DNA of 64,000 nt from Streptomyces aureoverticillatus (GCF_014649395.1 NZ_BMSY01000006.1:310001-374000), one strand, 5' to 3'. Positions 42,619-51,462 are shown, numbered from the stretch's first letter. Numbers and translations: made by a program. The notes: generated by a model not told the origin, from the letters alone.

Positions 42619-43533
42619 TCACCTGGACCGCGGCGGACTGGGGCCGCCCCGTCCCGTGGGGCCGCCGGGTCGTCGGGGCGGCTCGGCAGCGGTGCCGAGG
42701 TACGCGTCGCGGACCTTCGGGTCGGCGCGTACCTCGGCCGCCGTGCCCTCGGCGAGCACGCGGCCGAGGTCGAGCACGACGACGCGGGCGCACACCTCCA
42801 TCACGAAGGCCACATTGTGCTCGACCAGGAGCACCCCGACGCCTTCCTCGTCCGCCAAGTGCCGTACGACAGCGGTCAGTTGGTGCCGTTCCGTGGCCGT
42901 CATCCCCGAGGCGGGCTCGTCCAGGAGCAGTACGGCGGGCGGGTCCGCGACGGCGCGGGCCAGCTCCACCATCCGGGCCCGGCCCACCGGCAGGCCGCTC
43001 GCGTAGCGGCCCGCCAGGTCGTCGAGGCCGCACTCCCGCAGCACGGCGGCGGCCCGCGCGCGCCGGGCACCCTCCCGGGCACGCCGCGTCGGCGCCGCCA
43101 CCAGATCCGCGGCGAACCCGCCGCCGCCCCCGCGCCACTCCTGCGCGACCAGCAGATTGTCGGCGACCGTGAGCTGCCCGAACAGCTGCTGCCGCTGGAA
43201 GGTCCTGCGCATGCCGTGCCGGGCGCGCCACACCGGTGAGCGCCGGGTGATGTCCGCCCCGCCGAGCAGCACCCGGCCCCGGTCCGGGCGGCGGATGCCC
43301 GACAGGACGTCGAACAGGGTGGTCTTGCCCGCGCCGTTGGGCCCGATGAGGCCGCAGACCTCGCCGGGGCGGAGGGCGAGGGTGACGTCGTCGAGGGCGC
43401 GGATGCCGCCGAAGCGGACGGTGATGTGGGAAGCGGTGAGGCCGGAGGGCCGGTCGGAGGAGGGCCGGACGACGGGGGACTGGTCGGCGGGGGGTCGGCC
43501 GTCGGGAGGCTGGTTCATGGCGAGTGCGTTCAT
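42619..43533 (-). CDS. Liv-type ABC transporter ATP-binding protein (LivG-like)
   Basis: A 304-residue ATPase. Walker A is GLIGPNGAGKTTLFDVL, the LivG-specific helical insert follows (RRTFQRQQLFGQLTVADNLLVAQEWRG), the signature loop is degenerate (SGLPVGRARMVELARA), Walker B is VLLLDEPASGM, and the switch histidine is in VLLVEHNVAFVM. The C-terminal tail is Pro/Gly/Arg-rich. The ATG at 43533 overlaps the stop of the fused permease-LivF gene by four bases, so the ATPase pair is co-translated. ATG 43518 is an alternative start. It is the last gene of the operon. Confidence 0.88.
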   Translation of the reverse strand: MNALAMNQPPDGRPPADQSPVVRPSSDRPSGLTASHITVRFGGIRALDDVTLALRPGEVCGLIGPNGAGKTTLFDVLSGIRRPDRGRVLLGGADITRRSPVWRARHGMRRTFQRQQLFGQLTVADNLLVAQEWRGGGGGFAADLVAAPTRRAREGARRARAAAVLRECGLDDLAGRYASGLPVGRARMVELARAVADPPAVLLLDEPASGMTATERHQLTAVVRHLADEEGVGVLLVEHNVAFVMEVCARVVVLDLGRVLAEGTAAEVRADPKVRDAYLGTAAEPPRRPGGPTGRGGPSPPRSR

Positions 43534-46364
43534 GGCTGGTTGGCCTCCTCGGCCGCGAGGCCCAGGTACGCCTCCGTGAGCCGGTCCACCCGTACCTCGG
43601 CGCGCGGTCCCGACCAGGCGACGCGGCCCTGCGCCAGGTACGCCACGGTGTCGGCGAGGCCGAGCACCTCCGCCGCCTTCTCCTCCACCAGGAGCAGCGC
43701 CGTCCCCGCGTCCCTCAGCTCGGCGAGCAGCCGGAACACCTCCTCTGCGACCCGGGGTGCGAGACCGAGCGACGGCTCGTCGGCGACGAGTACGTCCGGG
43801 GGCCGCTGAAGCAGCGGGGCGAGCGACAGCAGTTGCTGCTCGCCGCCGGAGAGCGAGGCCGCGGGGACGGTGCGGCGGGCCGCCAGGGCGGGGAAGCGGG
43901 CGTAGACGGCTTCTCGGGACGGGTGGTCCGGGAGGTGCAGGGCGAGGTTCTCCTCGATGGTGAGGGTGGGGAAGACGGCGCGGGATTCGGGGGCGAGGAG
44001 GATGCCCGCGCGGGCGCGGTGGGCCGCCCCCTGCCGGGTGACGTCCCGTCCCGCCGCGGTCACCCGGCCCTGGGTGGGGGCGAGTTGGCCTGCCGCCACC
44101 TGGCACAGGGTGGACTTTCCCGCTCCGTTGGGGCCGAGGAGGACGACGATTTCGCCCGGGTGGACGGTGAGGTGCACTCCGTGGAGGACGGGGGTGGTGT
44201 CGTGGGCGGCGTGGATGTCGTGGAGGGCGAGGGCGGGGGGCCGCTGCGCGGGGCTCTCCCCAGTCCCGCCCCTTCCCGAAACTGGGGGCTCCGCCCCCAG
44301 ACCCCCGCTCCTCAAACGCCGGAGGGGCTGAAATGTGCCGGTGCGGCAAGGTTTTAGCCCGTCCGGCGATTGAGGACGAGCCGCGGAGCGGCGATACGGG
44401 GGTCCGGGGGCGGAGCCCCCGGTTTCGGGAAGGGGCGGGATTGGGGAAGGCCCCGCAGGGCCCCACCGCCTCCACCGGCGAACCGGCACCGCCGCGCAAT
44501 ACCCATCCGGATCGTTGGCCAACGCCAACCCCGCCAGCCCGAACAGCATTACCGGCACATGCGCGGAGTCGGTGACGTACTCGGACAGCAGATGCGGCAC
44601 GACGACGTACACCACCCCCGCCACCACGGCGAACTGCGCCCGCCGCACCCCCGCCGCGACCACCACCGCCAGCCACACGAGCCCGGTCATCGCGGTGAAG
44701 TCGGTCGCGGTGATCCGCGTGTTGAAGGACGCGTACATCACCCCGCCGAACCCGGCGAGCCCGGCCGACAGCGTGAAGAGGAGCAGCTTCGTACGGACCA
44801 CGGAGACGCCGGAGGCCATCGCGGCGGCGGGCGCCGACCGGACGGCGAGCATGGCGCGCCCGGACGCGGACCCGCGCAGCGCGCCGAGCGCGGCGACGGC
44901 GGCGGTGACGAGGACGACCATGGCGACCCCCATGGCCCGGTCGTCGGAGAGGTCGACGGGGCCGAACACCGGCCGGGGGATCTCCCAGCCGGTGTCGCCG
45001 TTGCGCAGCCACCCCATCTGGAAGAGGACCTGGTCGGCGAGGAAGGCGAGGGCGAGCGTGGCCAGGGCGAGGGAGCGCCCGCCGAGCCGCAGCGCGGGCA
45101 GCGCGACAAGGGCTCCGAGGACGGCGGCCGCGCACGTGCCGACGAGCGCCGCGGCGAAGAACGGCCAGCCGTGGCTCAGCAGGAGCCCGGCGACGAGCGC
45201 GGCACCCGTCACGAACGTGGCCTGCGCGAGCGACACCATCGCGCCCAGGCCGGTGACGACGGTGAAGGACACGAAGACGAGGGACAGGGCGAGCCCTTGG
45301 GCGAGCAGGCCGCTCCAGAAGGGGGTGGTGACGGTGTAGAAGGCGGTGGCGAGGAGCAGCGCCGCCACCGCCCACGGCCCCCACCTGCGCGCCCACGACC
45401 GCCCCGCCAGATAGTCCACGGGCGCCGCGTCGACCGCCGCCGTGCCCGCGACCCGCTGCCGCCGCGTCAGCACCAGCAACCCCGCGAAGAGCAGCAGGAA
45501 CGGCACCGCCGTACGGAAACCGGTGATCGACTCGGCGAAGTCGGCGTACCCCGCGACCAGGTTCTGCAGCACCCCGAGCGCGAGGCCGCCCGCGAACGCC
45601 AGCGGCACCGAAAGGAACCGCCCGAGCACGGCGGCCGTCGCCGACACGAACAGGAAGAGCGTGAAGTCGTGGGACGACAGACCCAACAAGGGAGTGGCCA
45701 GCACGCCCGCCAGGCCCGCGAGCCCCGACGACAGCATCCACGCCACCGACGAGAGCCGGTCCGCGCTGATCCCCCGCAGTTCCACCAGTTCCCGATTGTC
45801 GACGGCCGCGCGCATCCGCAGACCCAGCCGCGTGTGCCGCATCAGGATCCACAGGCCGACCGCGACGACCGCGGTCGCCACCCACGTGATGAGCTGGTCG
45901 GAGTCGACGCCGACGCCGTCCGTCAGCTGCCAGCTCCTCGCCGGGCTCGGCCCCACCCCCGGCAGGCCGAACTGGTTCTCGGCGGGCTTCACCGGCGCGC
46001 CCGCGTCCTGAAGGAGTTCCACCACCCACAGGCCGAGCGCGGGCAGCGCCACGAGCAGCCCGATCGTCGCGACGATCTGTGCCGTCTCGCCGACCCGCGC
46101 CAGCTTGCGGAACATCAGCCGGTCCAGACCCCAGCCCAGGGCGGGCGCGAGCACGCACACCAGGAGCAGCGCCGTCGGCACGGCCGGCCAGCCGACGCCG
46201 GAGTGCAGTTCGTAGAAGGCGAGTGCGCAGAGGTAGGCGGTCGCGCCGTGCGCGAAGTTGAAGAGACCGGACGCGGAGTACGACAGGACCAGGCCCGTGG
46301 CGAGCAGCGCGTACAGCGCGCCCGAGACAAGGCCGCTCAGGACGAAACCCAGCAGGTCCGACAT
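43530..46364 (-). CDS. Fused Liv-type ABC permease (LivH+LivM) and ATPase (LivF) joined by a repeat-encoded linker
   Basis: One 944-residue frame. Residues 1-300 are a LivH-type permease (LSGLVSGALYALLATGLVLSYSASGLFNFAHGA); 310-634 a LivM-type permease (LAQGLALSLVFVSFTVVTGLGAMVSLAQATFVTGAALVAG); 635-708 a Pro/Gly/Arg linker of no known domain; 709-944 a LivF ATPase with Walker A LLGPNGAGKSTLCQVA, signature LSGGEQQLLSL and Walker B VLVADEPSLGL. The linker is read entirely from a composite palindromic repeat (44241-44462). No ATG or GTG lies in frame between the linker and LivF, so LivF has lost its own start; a TTG in the linker is the only alternative. LivK is encoded nine bases upstream. Confidence 0.75.
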   Translation of the reverse strand: MSDLLGFVLSGLVSGALYALLATGLVLSYSASGLFNFAHGATAYLCALAFYELHSGVGWPAVPTALLLVCVLAPALGWGLDRLMFRKLARVGETAQIVATIGLLVALPALGLWVVELLQDAGAPVKPAENQFGLPGVGPSPARSWQLTDGVGVDSDQLITWVATAVVAVGLWILMRHTRLGLRMRAAVDNRELVELRGISADRLSSVAWMLSSGLAGLAGVLATPLLGLSSHDFTLFLFVSATAAVLGRFLSVPLAFAGGLALGVLQNLVAGYADFAESITGFRTAVPFLLLFAGLLVLTRRQRVAGTAAVDAAPVDYLAGRSWARRWGPWAVAALLLATAFYTVTTPFWSGLLAQGLALSLVFVSFTVVTGLGAMVSLAQATFVTGAALVAGLLLSHGWPFFAAALVGTCAAAVLGALVALPALRLGGRSLALATLALAFLADQVLFQMGWLRNGDTGWEIPRPVFGPVDLSDDRAMGVAMVVLVTAAVAALGALRGSASGRAMLAVRSAPAAAMASGVSVVRTKLLLFTLSAGLAGFGGVMYASFNTRITATDFTAMTGLVWLAVVVAAGVRRAQFAVVAGVVYVVVPHLLSEYVTDSAHVPVMLFGLAGLALANDPDGYCAAVPVRRWRRWGPAGPSPIPPLPETGGSAPGPPYRRSAARPQSPDGLKPCRTGTFQPLRRLRSGGLGAEPPVSGRGGTGESPAQRPPALALHDIHAAHDTTPVLHGVHLTVHPGEIVVLLGPNGAGKSTLCQVAAGQLAPTQGRVTAAGRDVTRQGAAHRARAGILLAPESRAVFPTLTIEENLALHLPDHPSREAVYARFPALAARRTVPAASLSGGEQQLLSLAPLLQRPPDVLVADEPSLGLAPRVAEEVFRLLAELRDAGTALLLVEEKAAEVLGLADTVAYLAQGRVAWSGPRAEVRVDRLTEAYLGLAAEEANQP
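44241..44462. repeat. Composite inverted-repeat element inside the permease-LivF frame
   Basis: Two long arms face each other: the left (about 44248-44332) contains GGGGCTCTCCCC, CCCGCCCCTTCCCGAAACT, GGGGGCTCCGCCCCC and AACGCCGGAGGGGCTGAA. The right (about 44353-44462) contains CCGTCCGGCGATTGAGGACG, GGGGGCGGAGCCCCC and TTTCGGGAAGGGGCGGGATT. The same two arms, in swapped positions, make up 62594-62792. It has the look of a dispersed repetitive palindrome rather than coding sequence. Confidence 0.85.
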
Positions 46365-46373
46365 CGGCGGCCC

Positions 46374-47642
46374 TCAGCGGAAGGGGATCGGTTCGTAGCA
46401 GGTGAAGGGGGACGCCACCTCGTACTTTCCGTCCTTCAGGCGCACCAGCGCCCCGCAGCCGAACGCCTCCTTGCGGCCCTTGGGCAGCGCCCGGTCGCCG
46501 ACGAGCGTGCCGGTGTCGGAGAAGCCGTCGGCGGCCCGCTGGAAGGACTGCGCCGTCAGCTTCCGGCCCGCCTTCTCGGCGACGGCCAGGAAGAGGTCCG
46601 CCGACATGTAGCCGGTCATCATGTGCATGTTGAGGGGGACCTCCTTGCCCGCCGCCTTCCTGATGTCGGCCTTGAACTGCTTCATGTCCGCGCTCTGTTG
46701 CTCGAACGGCTGGAACGTCAGCAGCACGTGCACGCCGTCGAGCGCCTTGCGCGTCGCGCTCTTGGCGAGCAGGCCAGGGTCGTAGTCGGTGGGGTCGGTG
46801 AGCACGCCCCGGTATCCGGTGCGCTTGACGGCGGTGAACAGGCCGATGTTGTACGGGGTCTGCATCACGGAGACGACGGCGTCGGGTGCCTTGCCGTCGT
46901 CGGAGCGCAGGATGTCCTTGGTGTACGCCGACCAGTCGCTGGGCACGGACGTCGCGGGCACCACCGACTTCGCGTACGTCACCTTGAAACCGGCGGCCTT
47001 GAAGCTCTGCCGGTAGGTGCGGATGGCGAAGGTGCCGGGCTCGTTGTCGTTCGCGAGGATCGCCACCGACCTGCCGCGCGCGCCGCCCATCACCTTCTTC
47101 ATGCCCTCCGGCCAGCTCTGCGTGATGGTGCCGCCGGGCATCGGCACCATGCAGCCGCCGAAGCCGTAGAGGTACGTCGGGCCGCAGAACGCCGGGATCG
47201 TGCCCCAGCCGAACGTCGGCACCTTGTGCTCCTGGAGGAAGTCGGCGCCGGAGAACGTCACCGAACTCATCGGGGCGATCGCGAACACCTCGTCGCGCTG
47301 GACGAGTTTGCGGGCGGCGGCGAGGTTGCGGGCCGGGTCCTGGCCGTCGTCCTCCGCGCCCAGGTAGTCGATCTTCCGGCCGTGCACCCCGCCCTCGGCG
47401 TTCGCCCTCTCGAAGCGGGCCCTGGCCCCGAGGTCGGTGTCCTTCTTGCTGTAGCCGCTGGCGGTCGTCATGGAGACGATCCCGCCCACCTTGACGGAGT
47501 CGTCGCTCACGCCCCGGGCGGAGTCGCCTCCCTTGCCGTCACCCGAACTGCCGCTGTTGGAGGCGGAGTTGCAGGCGGATGCGGTGGCGAGCAGCAGTCC
47601 GGCCACGGCGGCGGCGCCGAGCTTGCGCAGGGATCGCGACAC
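46374..47642 (-). CDS. Liv-type ABC transporter substrate-binding lipoprotein
   Basis: A 422-residue periplasmic-binding-protein-like lipoprotein: signal sequence with lipobox LLLATASAC (Cys24), Ser/Gly linker, then a type 1 binding fold (VKVGGIVSMTTASGYSKKDTDLGARARFERANAEGGVHGRKIDYLGAEDDGQDPARNLAAARKLV). The family binds branched-chain amino acids, amides, urea or aromatic and acyl acids. The ligand here is unknown. The GTG start at 47642 has GGAGGGGG six bases upstream. It follows an acyl-CoA ligase gene, which hints at uptake of a carboxylic acid that is then CoA-activated. Two TGACG-N3-CGTCA sites lie 45-75 bases before the start. Confidence 0.88.
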   Translation of the reverse strand: MSRSLRKLGAAAVAGLLLATASACNSASNSGSSGDGKGGDSARGVSDDSVKVGGIVSMTTASGYSKKDTDLGARARFERANAEGGVHGRKIDYLGAEDDGQDPARNLAAARKLVQRDEVFAIAPMSSVTFSGADFLQEHKVPTFGWGTIPAFCGPTYLYGFGGCMVPMPGGTITQSWPEGMKKVMGGARGRSVAILANDNEPGTFAIRTYRQSFKAAGFKVTYAKSVVPATSVPSDWSAYTKDILRSDDGKAPDAVVSVMQTPYNIGLFTAVKRTGYRGVLTDPTDYDPGLLAKSATRKALDGVHVLLTFQPFEQQSADMKQFKADIRKAAGKEVPLNMHMMTGYMSADLFLAVAEKAGRKLTAQSFQRAADGFSDTGTLVGDRALPKGRKEAFGCGALVRLKDGKYEVASPFTCYEPIPFR

Positions 47643-47686
47643 GGTCGTCCCCCTCCGGTCGAGTGAGGCAGATTCTGTGTCCGACC

Positions 47687-47717
47687 TGACGAACCGTCAA
47701 TAACTGACGCAGCGTCA
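47687..47717 (-). promoter_or_regulatory. Two tandem TGACG-N3-CGTCA palindromes upstream of the Liv operon
   Basis: TGACGAACCGTCA (47687-47699) and TGACGCAGCGTCA (47705-47717) are perfect 5-bp-arm palindromes with flanking C and A conserved and an 18-base period. They lie directly upstream of the substrate-binding protein gene, where a dimeric (for example TetR- or GntR-type) repressor would bind. No regulator gene is adjacent. Confidence 0.6.
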
Positions 47718-47749
47718 AATCTGGAGAGGAGGCAGGAGCTTCAGTCCCA

Positions 47750-47805
47750 CAGCGGGTAGCAAGGGCGGGTGGGTGGGAAAGGCCCGCCGCGCAGCGGCGG
47801 CTCCG
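47750..47805 (-). terminator. Hairpin (CCGCCGC/GCGGCGG repeat family) after the acyl-CoA ligase
   Basis: CCGCCGC (47784-47790), three-base loop, GCGGCGG (47794-47800), preceded by GGGCGGGTGGGTGGGAAAG. It matches the inverted-copy orientation of the 11-kb repeat. Its position just after the ligase stop suggests that the repeat serves as a terminator, which would separate the ligase from the Liv operon. Confidence 0.5.
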
Positions 47806-47818
47806 AACCCCGCACACG

Positions 47819-49642
47819 TCACCCGCGGTAGAGCGCCTCGACCTCCGCCGAGTAGGCCTGCTCGATCGCCTTCCGCTTGAGTTTCAGCGAGGGCGTGAGC
47901 AACCCGTGCTCCTCGGTGAACTGGTGCGCCAGTATCCGGAACGTACGGATCGACTCCGCCTGGGAGACCAGGGTGTTGGCGGCCACCACGGCCCGCCGGA
48001 CCTCCGTCTCCAGGTCGGGGTCGTGCACGAGCTCGCGCGCCGCCATCGGCGGCTTGTTGCGCATGGCGAGCCAGTGCTCGACGGCCTCCGCGTCCAGCGT
48101 GACGAGCGCCGCGATGTAGGGCCGGTCGTTGCCGACGACGATGCACTGGGCGACCAGCGGATGGTCCCGCACCCGCTCCTCCAGCTGCACCGGCGAGACG
48201 CTCTTGCCGCCGGAGGTCACCAGGATCTCCTTCTTGCGGCCGGTGATGGTGAGATAGCCGTCGTCGTCGAGCGCGCCCAGGTCGCCGGTGGCGAGCCAGC
48301 CGTCGTGCAGCGCGGCGTCGGTCGCCTTGGGGTCGTTGAGGTAGCCCTGGAAGACATGGCCGCCGCGCAGCCACACCTCGCCGTCGTCGGCGATGTGCAC
48401 GGTGGTGCCGGGGATGGCCTGGCCGACCGTGCCGTAGCGGGTGCGTTCGGGCGGGTTGGCGGTCGCGGCGGCCGAGGTCTCCGTCAGGCCGTACCCCTCG
48501 AAGATCGTCACGCCCGCGCCGGCGAAGAACAGGCCGAGGCGGCGGTCCATGGCGGAGCCGCCGGACATCGCGTGCCGCACCCGGCCGCCCATGGCGTCGC
48601 GGACCTTGGAGTAGACGAGCTTGTCGAAGAGCTGGTGCTGCATGCGCAGGGCCGTGGACGGTCCGGGGCCGGTCCCGAAGGCCTTGGCCTCCATCGCGTC
48701 GGCGTACCGCACCGCCGCCTCCACGGCCTTGTCGAACGGGCCCGCCCTGCCCTCCCGTTCGGCCTTGCGCCGGGCCGCGTTGAAGACCTTCTCGAAGATG
48801 TACGGCACGGCCAGGATGAACGTCGGCCGGAACGCGGCGAGGTCGGGGATCAGCGCGGCGGCGTTCAGGCTCGGCTGGTGGCCGAACTTGACGCGGGCGC
48901 GCACCGCGGCGATCTGCACCATCCGCCCGAAGACGTGCGCGAGCGGCAGGAAGAGCAGCGTGGAGGGCTCGTCGCCGCGCTTGGAGCGGAACACCGGCTC
49001 CCAGCGCTCGACGAGCGTGTCCACCTCGAACATGAAGTTCGCGTGGGAGAGGACGCAGCCCTTGGGACGGCCCGTGGTGCCGGAGGTGTAGATCACGGTG
49101 GCGACGGAGTCCGGCGTGACGGCGCGGCGGTGGCGGTGCACCACCTCGTCGTCCAAGTCCCGTCCCGCCTGGCCGAGTTCACGTACCGCGTCGCCGTCGA
49201 GCTGCCACAGCCGGCGCAGGTGCGGCAGCCGGTCGACGACCGAGCCGATCGTCATCGCGTGGTCCTCGTGCTCGACCATCGCCGCCGACACCTGCGCGTC
49301 GTGCAGCATCCAGAAGACCTGCTCGGCCGACGACGTCGGATAGATCGGGACTACCTGTGCGCCCACCGTCCACAGGGCGAAGTCGAAGAGCGTCCACTCG
49401 TACCGCGTGCGGCACATGATGGCGACCCGGTCGCCGAACCGTACCCCCTGGGCGAGCAGCCCCTTGGCGAGCGCCAGGACCTCGTCGCGGAACTCCGCGG
49501 ACGTCACGTCCTCCCAGACGCCGTCACGCTTGCGGCCGAGGACGACGCGGACCGGATCCTCAAGGGCATGGTCGAACACGGCGTCGGCAAGGCCGCCCAC
49601 CCGTGGCGCCGACGCCATGGGAGGGTTCGTGAACTCGCGCAA
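47819..49642 (-). CDS. Long-chain fatty-acyl-CoA synthetase-type AMP-forming ligase
   Basis: A 607-residue ANL-superfamily ligase of the FadD15/FACL type. Motifs: the P-loop VIYTSGTTGRPKGCVLSHAN, LPLAHVFGRMVQ, EGYGLTETSAAATAN, the ATP-contact YLNDPKATDAALHDGWLATGDLGALDDDGYLTITGRKKEILVTSGGKSVSP, and the C-terminal SLKLKRKAIEQAY lysine. It activates a carboxylic acid to its acyl-CoA. The start is TTG 49642, supported by AAGGAG five to six bases before it; Met9 has no such site. It precedes the Liv-type importer on the same strand, so ligand uptake and activation may be linked. Confidence 0.9.
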   Translation of the reverse strand: MREFTNPPMASAPRVGGLADAVFDHALEDPVRVVLGRKRDGVWEDVTSAEFRDEVLALAKGLLAQGVRFGDRVAIMCRTRYEWTLFDFALWTVGAQVVPIYPTSSAEQVFWMLHDAQVSAAMVEHEDHAMTIGSVVDRLPHLRRLWQLDGDAVRELGQAGRDLDDEVVHRHRRAVTPDSVATVIYTSGTTGRPKGCVLSHANFMFEVDTLVERWEPVFRSKRGDEPSTLLFLPLAHVFGRMVQIAAVRARVKFGHQPSLNAAALIPDLAAFRPTFILAVPYIFEKVFNAARRKAEREGRAGPFDKAVEAAVRYADAMEAKAFGTGPGPSTALRMQHQLFDKLVYSKVRDAMGGRVRHAMSGGSAMDRRLGLFFAGAGVTIFEGYGLTETSAAATANPPERTRYGTVGQAIPGTTVHIADDGEVWLRGGHVFQGYLNDPKATDAALHDGWLATGDLGALDDDGYLTITGRKKEILVTSGGKSVSPVQLEERVRDHPLVAQCIVVGNDRPYIAALVTLDAEAVEHWLAMRNKPPMAARELVHDPDLETEVRRAVVAANTLVSQAESIRTFRILAHQFTEEHGLLTPSLKLKRKAIEQAYSAEVEALYRG

Positions 49643-49787
49643 TGGTGCTCCTTGTGGCGCTCCGCACAGCGCCGGTGACGGTACCCCACCCCGGTCCGGT
49701 CCGGGAGGGGGTGGGAAACGCCCGAACGGGCACGATCGTCACAGGTCAGCGGGTGAAATGTGGCCACAAGGGTAAGGGTCGGACACA

Positions 49788-49805
49788 TTACTGACGGCTG
49801 AGTAA
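49788..49805. promoter_or_regulatory. Inverted repeat TTACT-N8-AGTAA upstream of the acyl-CoA ligase
   Basis: TTACT (49788-49792), eight bases, AGTAA (49801-49805), about 150 bases before the ligase start and 40 bases past the MFS stop. AT-rich arms stand out in this genome. The layout fits a TetR-family operator of the kind seen in fatty-acid metabolism, but the regulator is not identified. Confidence 0.4.
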
Positions 49806-49845
49806 GTTTCGGTGCCGTAATCTCCACCGAATCTGTACGCGGGAG

Positions 49846-51342
49846 TTACGCCTGGAGCTGCTTCTCCGGTGCCGGCTCCGCGGCCGCCGACGGGGCCTGA
49901 CCTGCGACGGGTGCGGGCTTGGTCCGGACCATGACGAGGACCGCGACGCCCGCCGCGAGGCCCACCACGCCGGCCGTCACCGAGGCCGCGTTGAGCCCGC
50001 CGGCGAAGGCCTCCCGCACGGCGTGCCCGGAGAGGGTCCCACGCAGAGCGGACGCCCCGCCGCCCGCCGCGGTGTGCGCCGCCTCCTTGCCGATCGACTC
50101 CTGCATCCGGGAGGTCAGGACCGTGCCGAAGACGGCGACGCCGAGCGCGTAGCCGAGCTGCCGGAAGGTGTTGACCGCGCCGCCCGCCATGCCCGCGTTC
50201 GCAGGCGGCACCGCCGCGAGCGCCGCGCCCGCGAGCGCCGGCGCGACCAGCCCGGCCCCGGCGCCCGACAGCGTCAGGCCCGGCACCAGCGCCTGCCACG
50301 ACGAGCCCGCGTCGAGCACCGCCATCGCCAGGCAGCCCGCGCCGATCAGGAGCAGCCCGACGCCGATGACGTACCGTCCGGAGACCCCGTGCAGCAGCCG
50401 CCCGCCGACCGCCGCCACCACGAAGGACGTCGCGGCGAGCGGCAGCAGCACCAGGCTGCCGCGGATCGGGCTCATGCCGAGCACGGTCTGCAGCCAGATC
50501 GAGAAGTACGGGATCACGGCGAAGGCCGCCGCGTTGTAGCCGATCCCCGCGATCAGGACACCCGTGAACGCGGGCTTGCGCAGCAGCGCGAGGTCGAGCA
50601 GCGGGTGTGCCACGCGGCGCTCGACGACCACGAAGGCGACCAGCGCGAGCGCGGCGACCGCGAAGGTCACGCCAGTGGCCGCCGAGGTCCACCCGGCGGA
50701 CGACGCCCGCACCACCCCGTACGTCAGCGCCCCCGCGAACACCGCGAACGCCGCCGTCCCCGCCCAGTCCACCCGCCGGCGTGCGTGCCCCTTCGCCTCC
50801 GGCACCACGCGCAGCGTCAGCCACACCGCCGCCACGCTCACCGGCAGGTTGATGAAGAAGATCCACCGCCAGCCCGGCCCCTCGGTGAGCAGCCCGCCGA
50901 CGATGGGCCCGAGGGCCGCCGCGGCGCCGCTCACCGCGCCCCAGATCCCGAGCGCGACCGAGCGCTGCTTGCCCTGGTAGGCGGCGCCGAGCAGCGGCAG
51001 TGTCGTCGCGAACATCGCCGCCGCGCCGAGGCCCTGCACCGCGCGCGCCGCCACGAGCAGCTCCGCGTTCGGCGCGAGCCCGCAGCCGAGCGAGGCGAGC
51101 GCGAAGAGCGCGGTGCCCGCGACCTGTGTCCGGCGCCTGCCGAGCACGTCGGCCGCGGCGCCGACGCCCAGCAGCAGCGCGGCGAGCGCCAGCGCGTAGC
51201 CGTCGATGACCCATTGCAGGTCGCTCAGCGACGCGTCCAGGGCCCGCGCCATGTCGGGCAGCGCCACCACCACGATCGTCACGTCCAGCAACAGCATGAA
51301 TGTGCCCAGGCACACCGCGGTCAGCGGCCCCCATGTGCGCAT
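49846..51342 (-). CDS. DHA2-type MFS drug efflux transporter (14 TMS)
   Basis: A 498-residue transporter of the EmrB/QacA group. TM1 has TFMLLLDVTIVVVALP (motif D1), the loop after TM2 has GAAADVLGRRRTQVAGT (motif A), and TM5 has GAVSGAAAALGPIVGGLLTEGPGWRWIFFINLP (motif C). Fourteen hydrophobic segments can be counted. The substrate is likely a drug or secondary metabolite. The start is ATG 51342 with AAGGAG eight bases upstream; a GTG nine bases earlier would overlap that site. It is divergent from an Lrp/AsnC-type gene, its probable regulator. Confidence 0.9.
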   Translation of the reverse strand: MRTWGPLTAVCLGTFMLLLDVTIVVVALPDMARALDASLSDLQWVIDGYALALAALLLGVGAAADVLGRRRTQVAGTALFALASLGCGLAPNAELLVAARAVQGLGAAAMFATTLPLLGAAYQGKQRSVALGIWGAVSGAAAALGPIVGGLLTEGPGWRWIFFINLPVSVAAVWLTLRVVPEAKGHARRRVDWAGTAAFAVFAGALTYGVVRASSAGWTSAATGVTFAVAALALVAFVVVERRVAHPLLDLALLRKPAFTGVLIAGIGYNAAAFAVIPYFSIWLQTVLGMSPIRGSLVLLPLAATSFVVAAVGGRLLHGVSGRYVIGVGLLLIGAGCLAMAVLDAGSSWQALVPGLTLSGAGAGLVAPALAGAALAAVPPANAGMAGGAVNTFRQLGYALGVAVFGTVLTSRMQESIGKEAAHTAAGGGASALRGTLSGHAVREAFAGGLNAASVTAGVVGLAAGVAVLVMVRTKPAPVAGQAPSAAAEPAPEKQLQA

Positions 51343-51371
51343 GTCTCCCACTCCTTGTCCCCGTGCGGTTC

Positions 51372-51387
51372 CGTACGACGCGTACGA
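51372..51387. promoter_or_regulatory. CGTACGA direct repeat between MFS and Lrp genes
   Basis: CGTACGA occurs at 51372-51378 and 51381-51387, each containing the palindrome CGTACG, spaced nine bases, in the 120-base divergent interval. This is a candidate binding site for the adjacent Lrp-type protein, with weak support. Confidence 0.3.
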
Positions 51388-51462
51388 TCCGTCAGGGCCG
51401 GACGATCATGAGGGCTGCCGGGCTCGCACCGGCCGGATCCGACAGCGGGGAGGCGATCGCCG

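Noticed and set aside
44240-44330. Separate LivF gene with its own start
   Set aside because: No ATG or GTG in frame at the expected place. Only a TTG inside the repeat, without a convincing ribosome binding site, so the fused frame is preferred but not proven.
44241-44462. Insertion sequence with transposase
   Set aside because: Too short and no transposase motif. It looks like a non-autonomous palindromic repeat.
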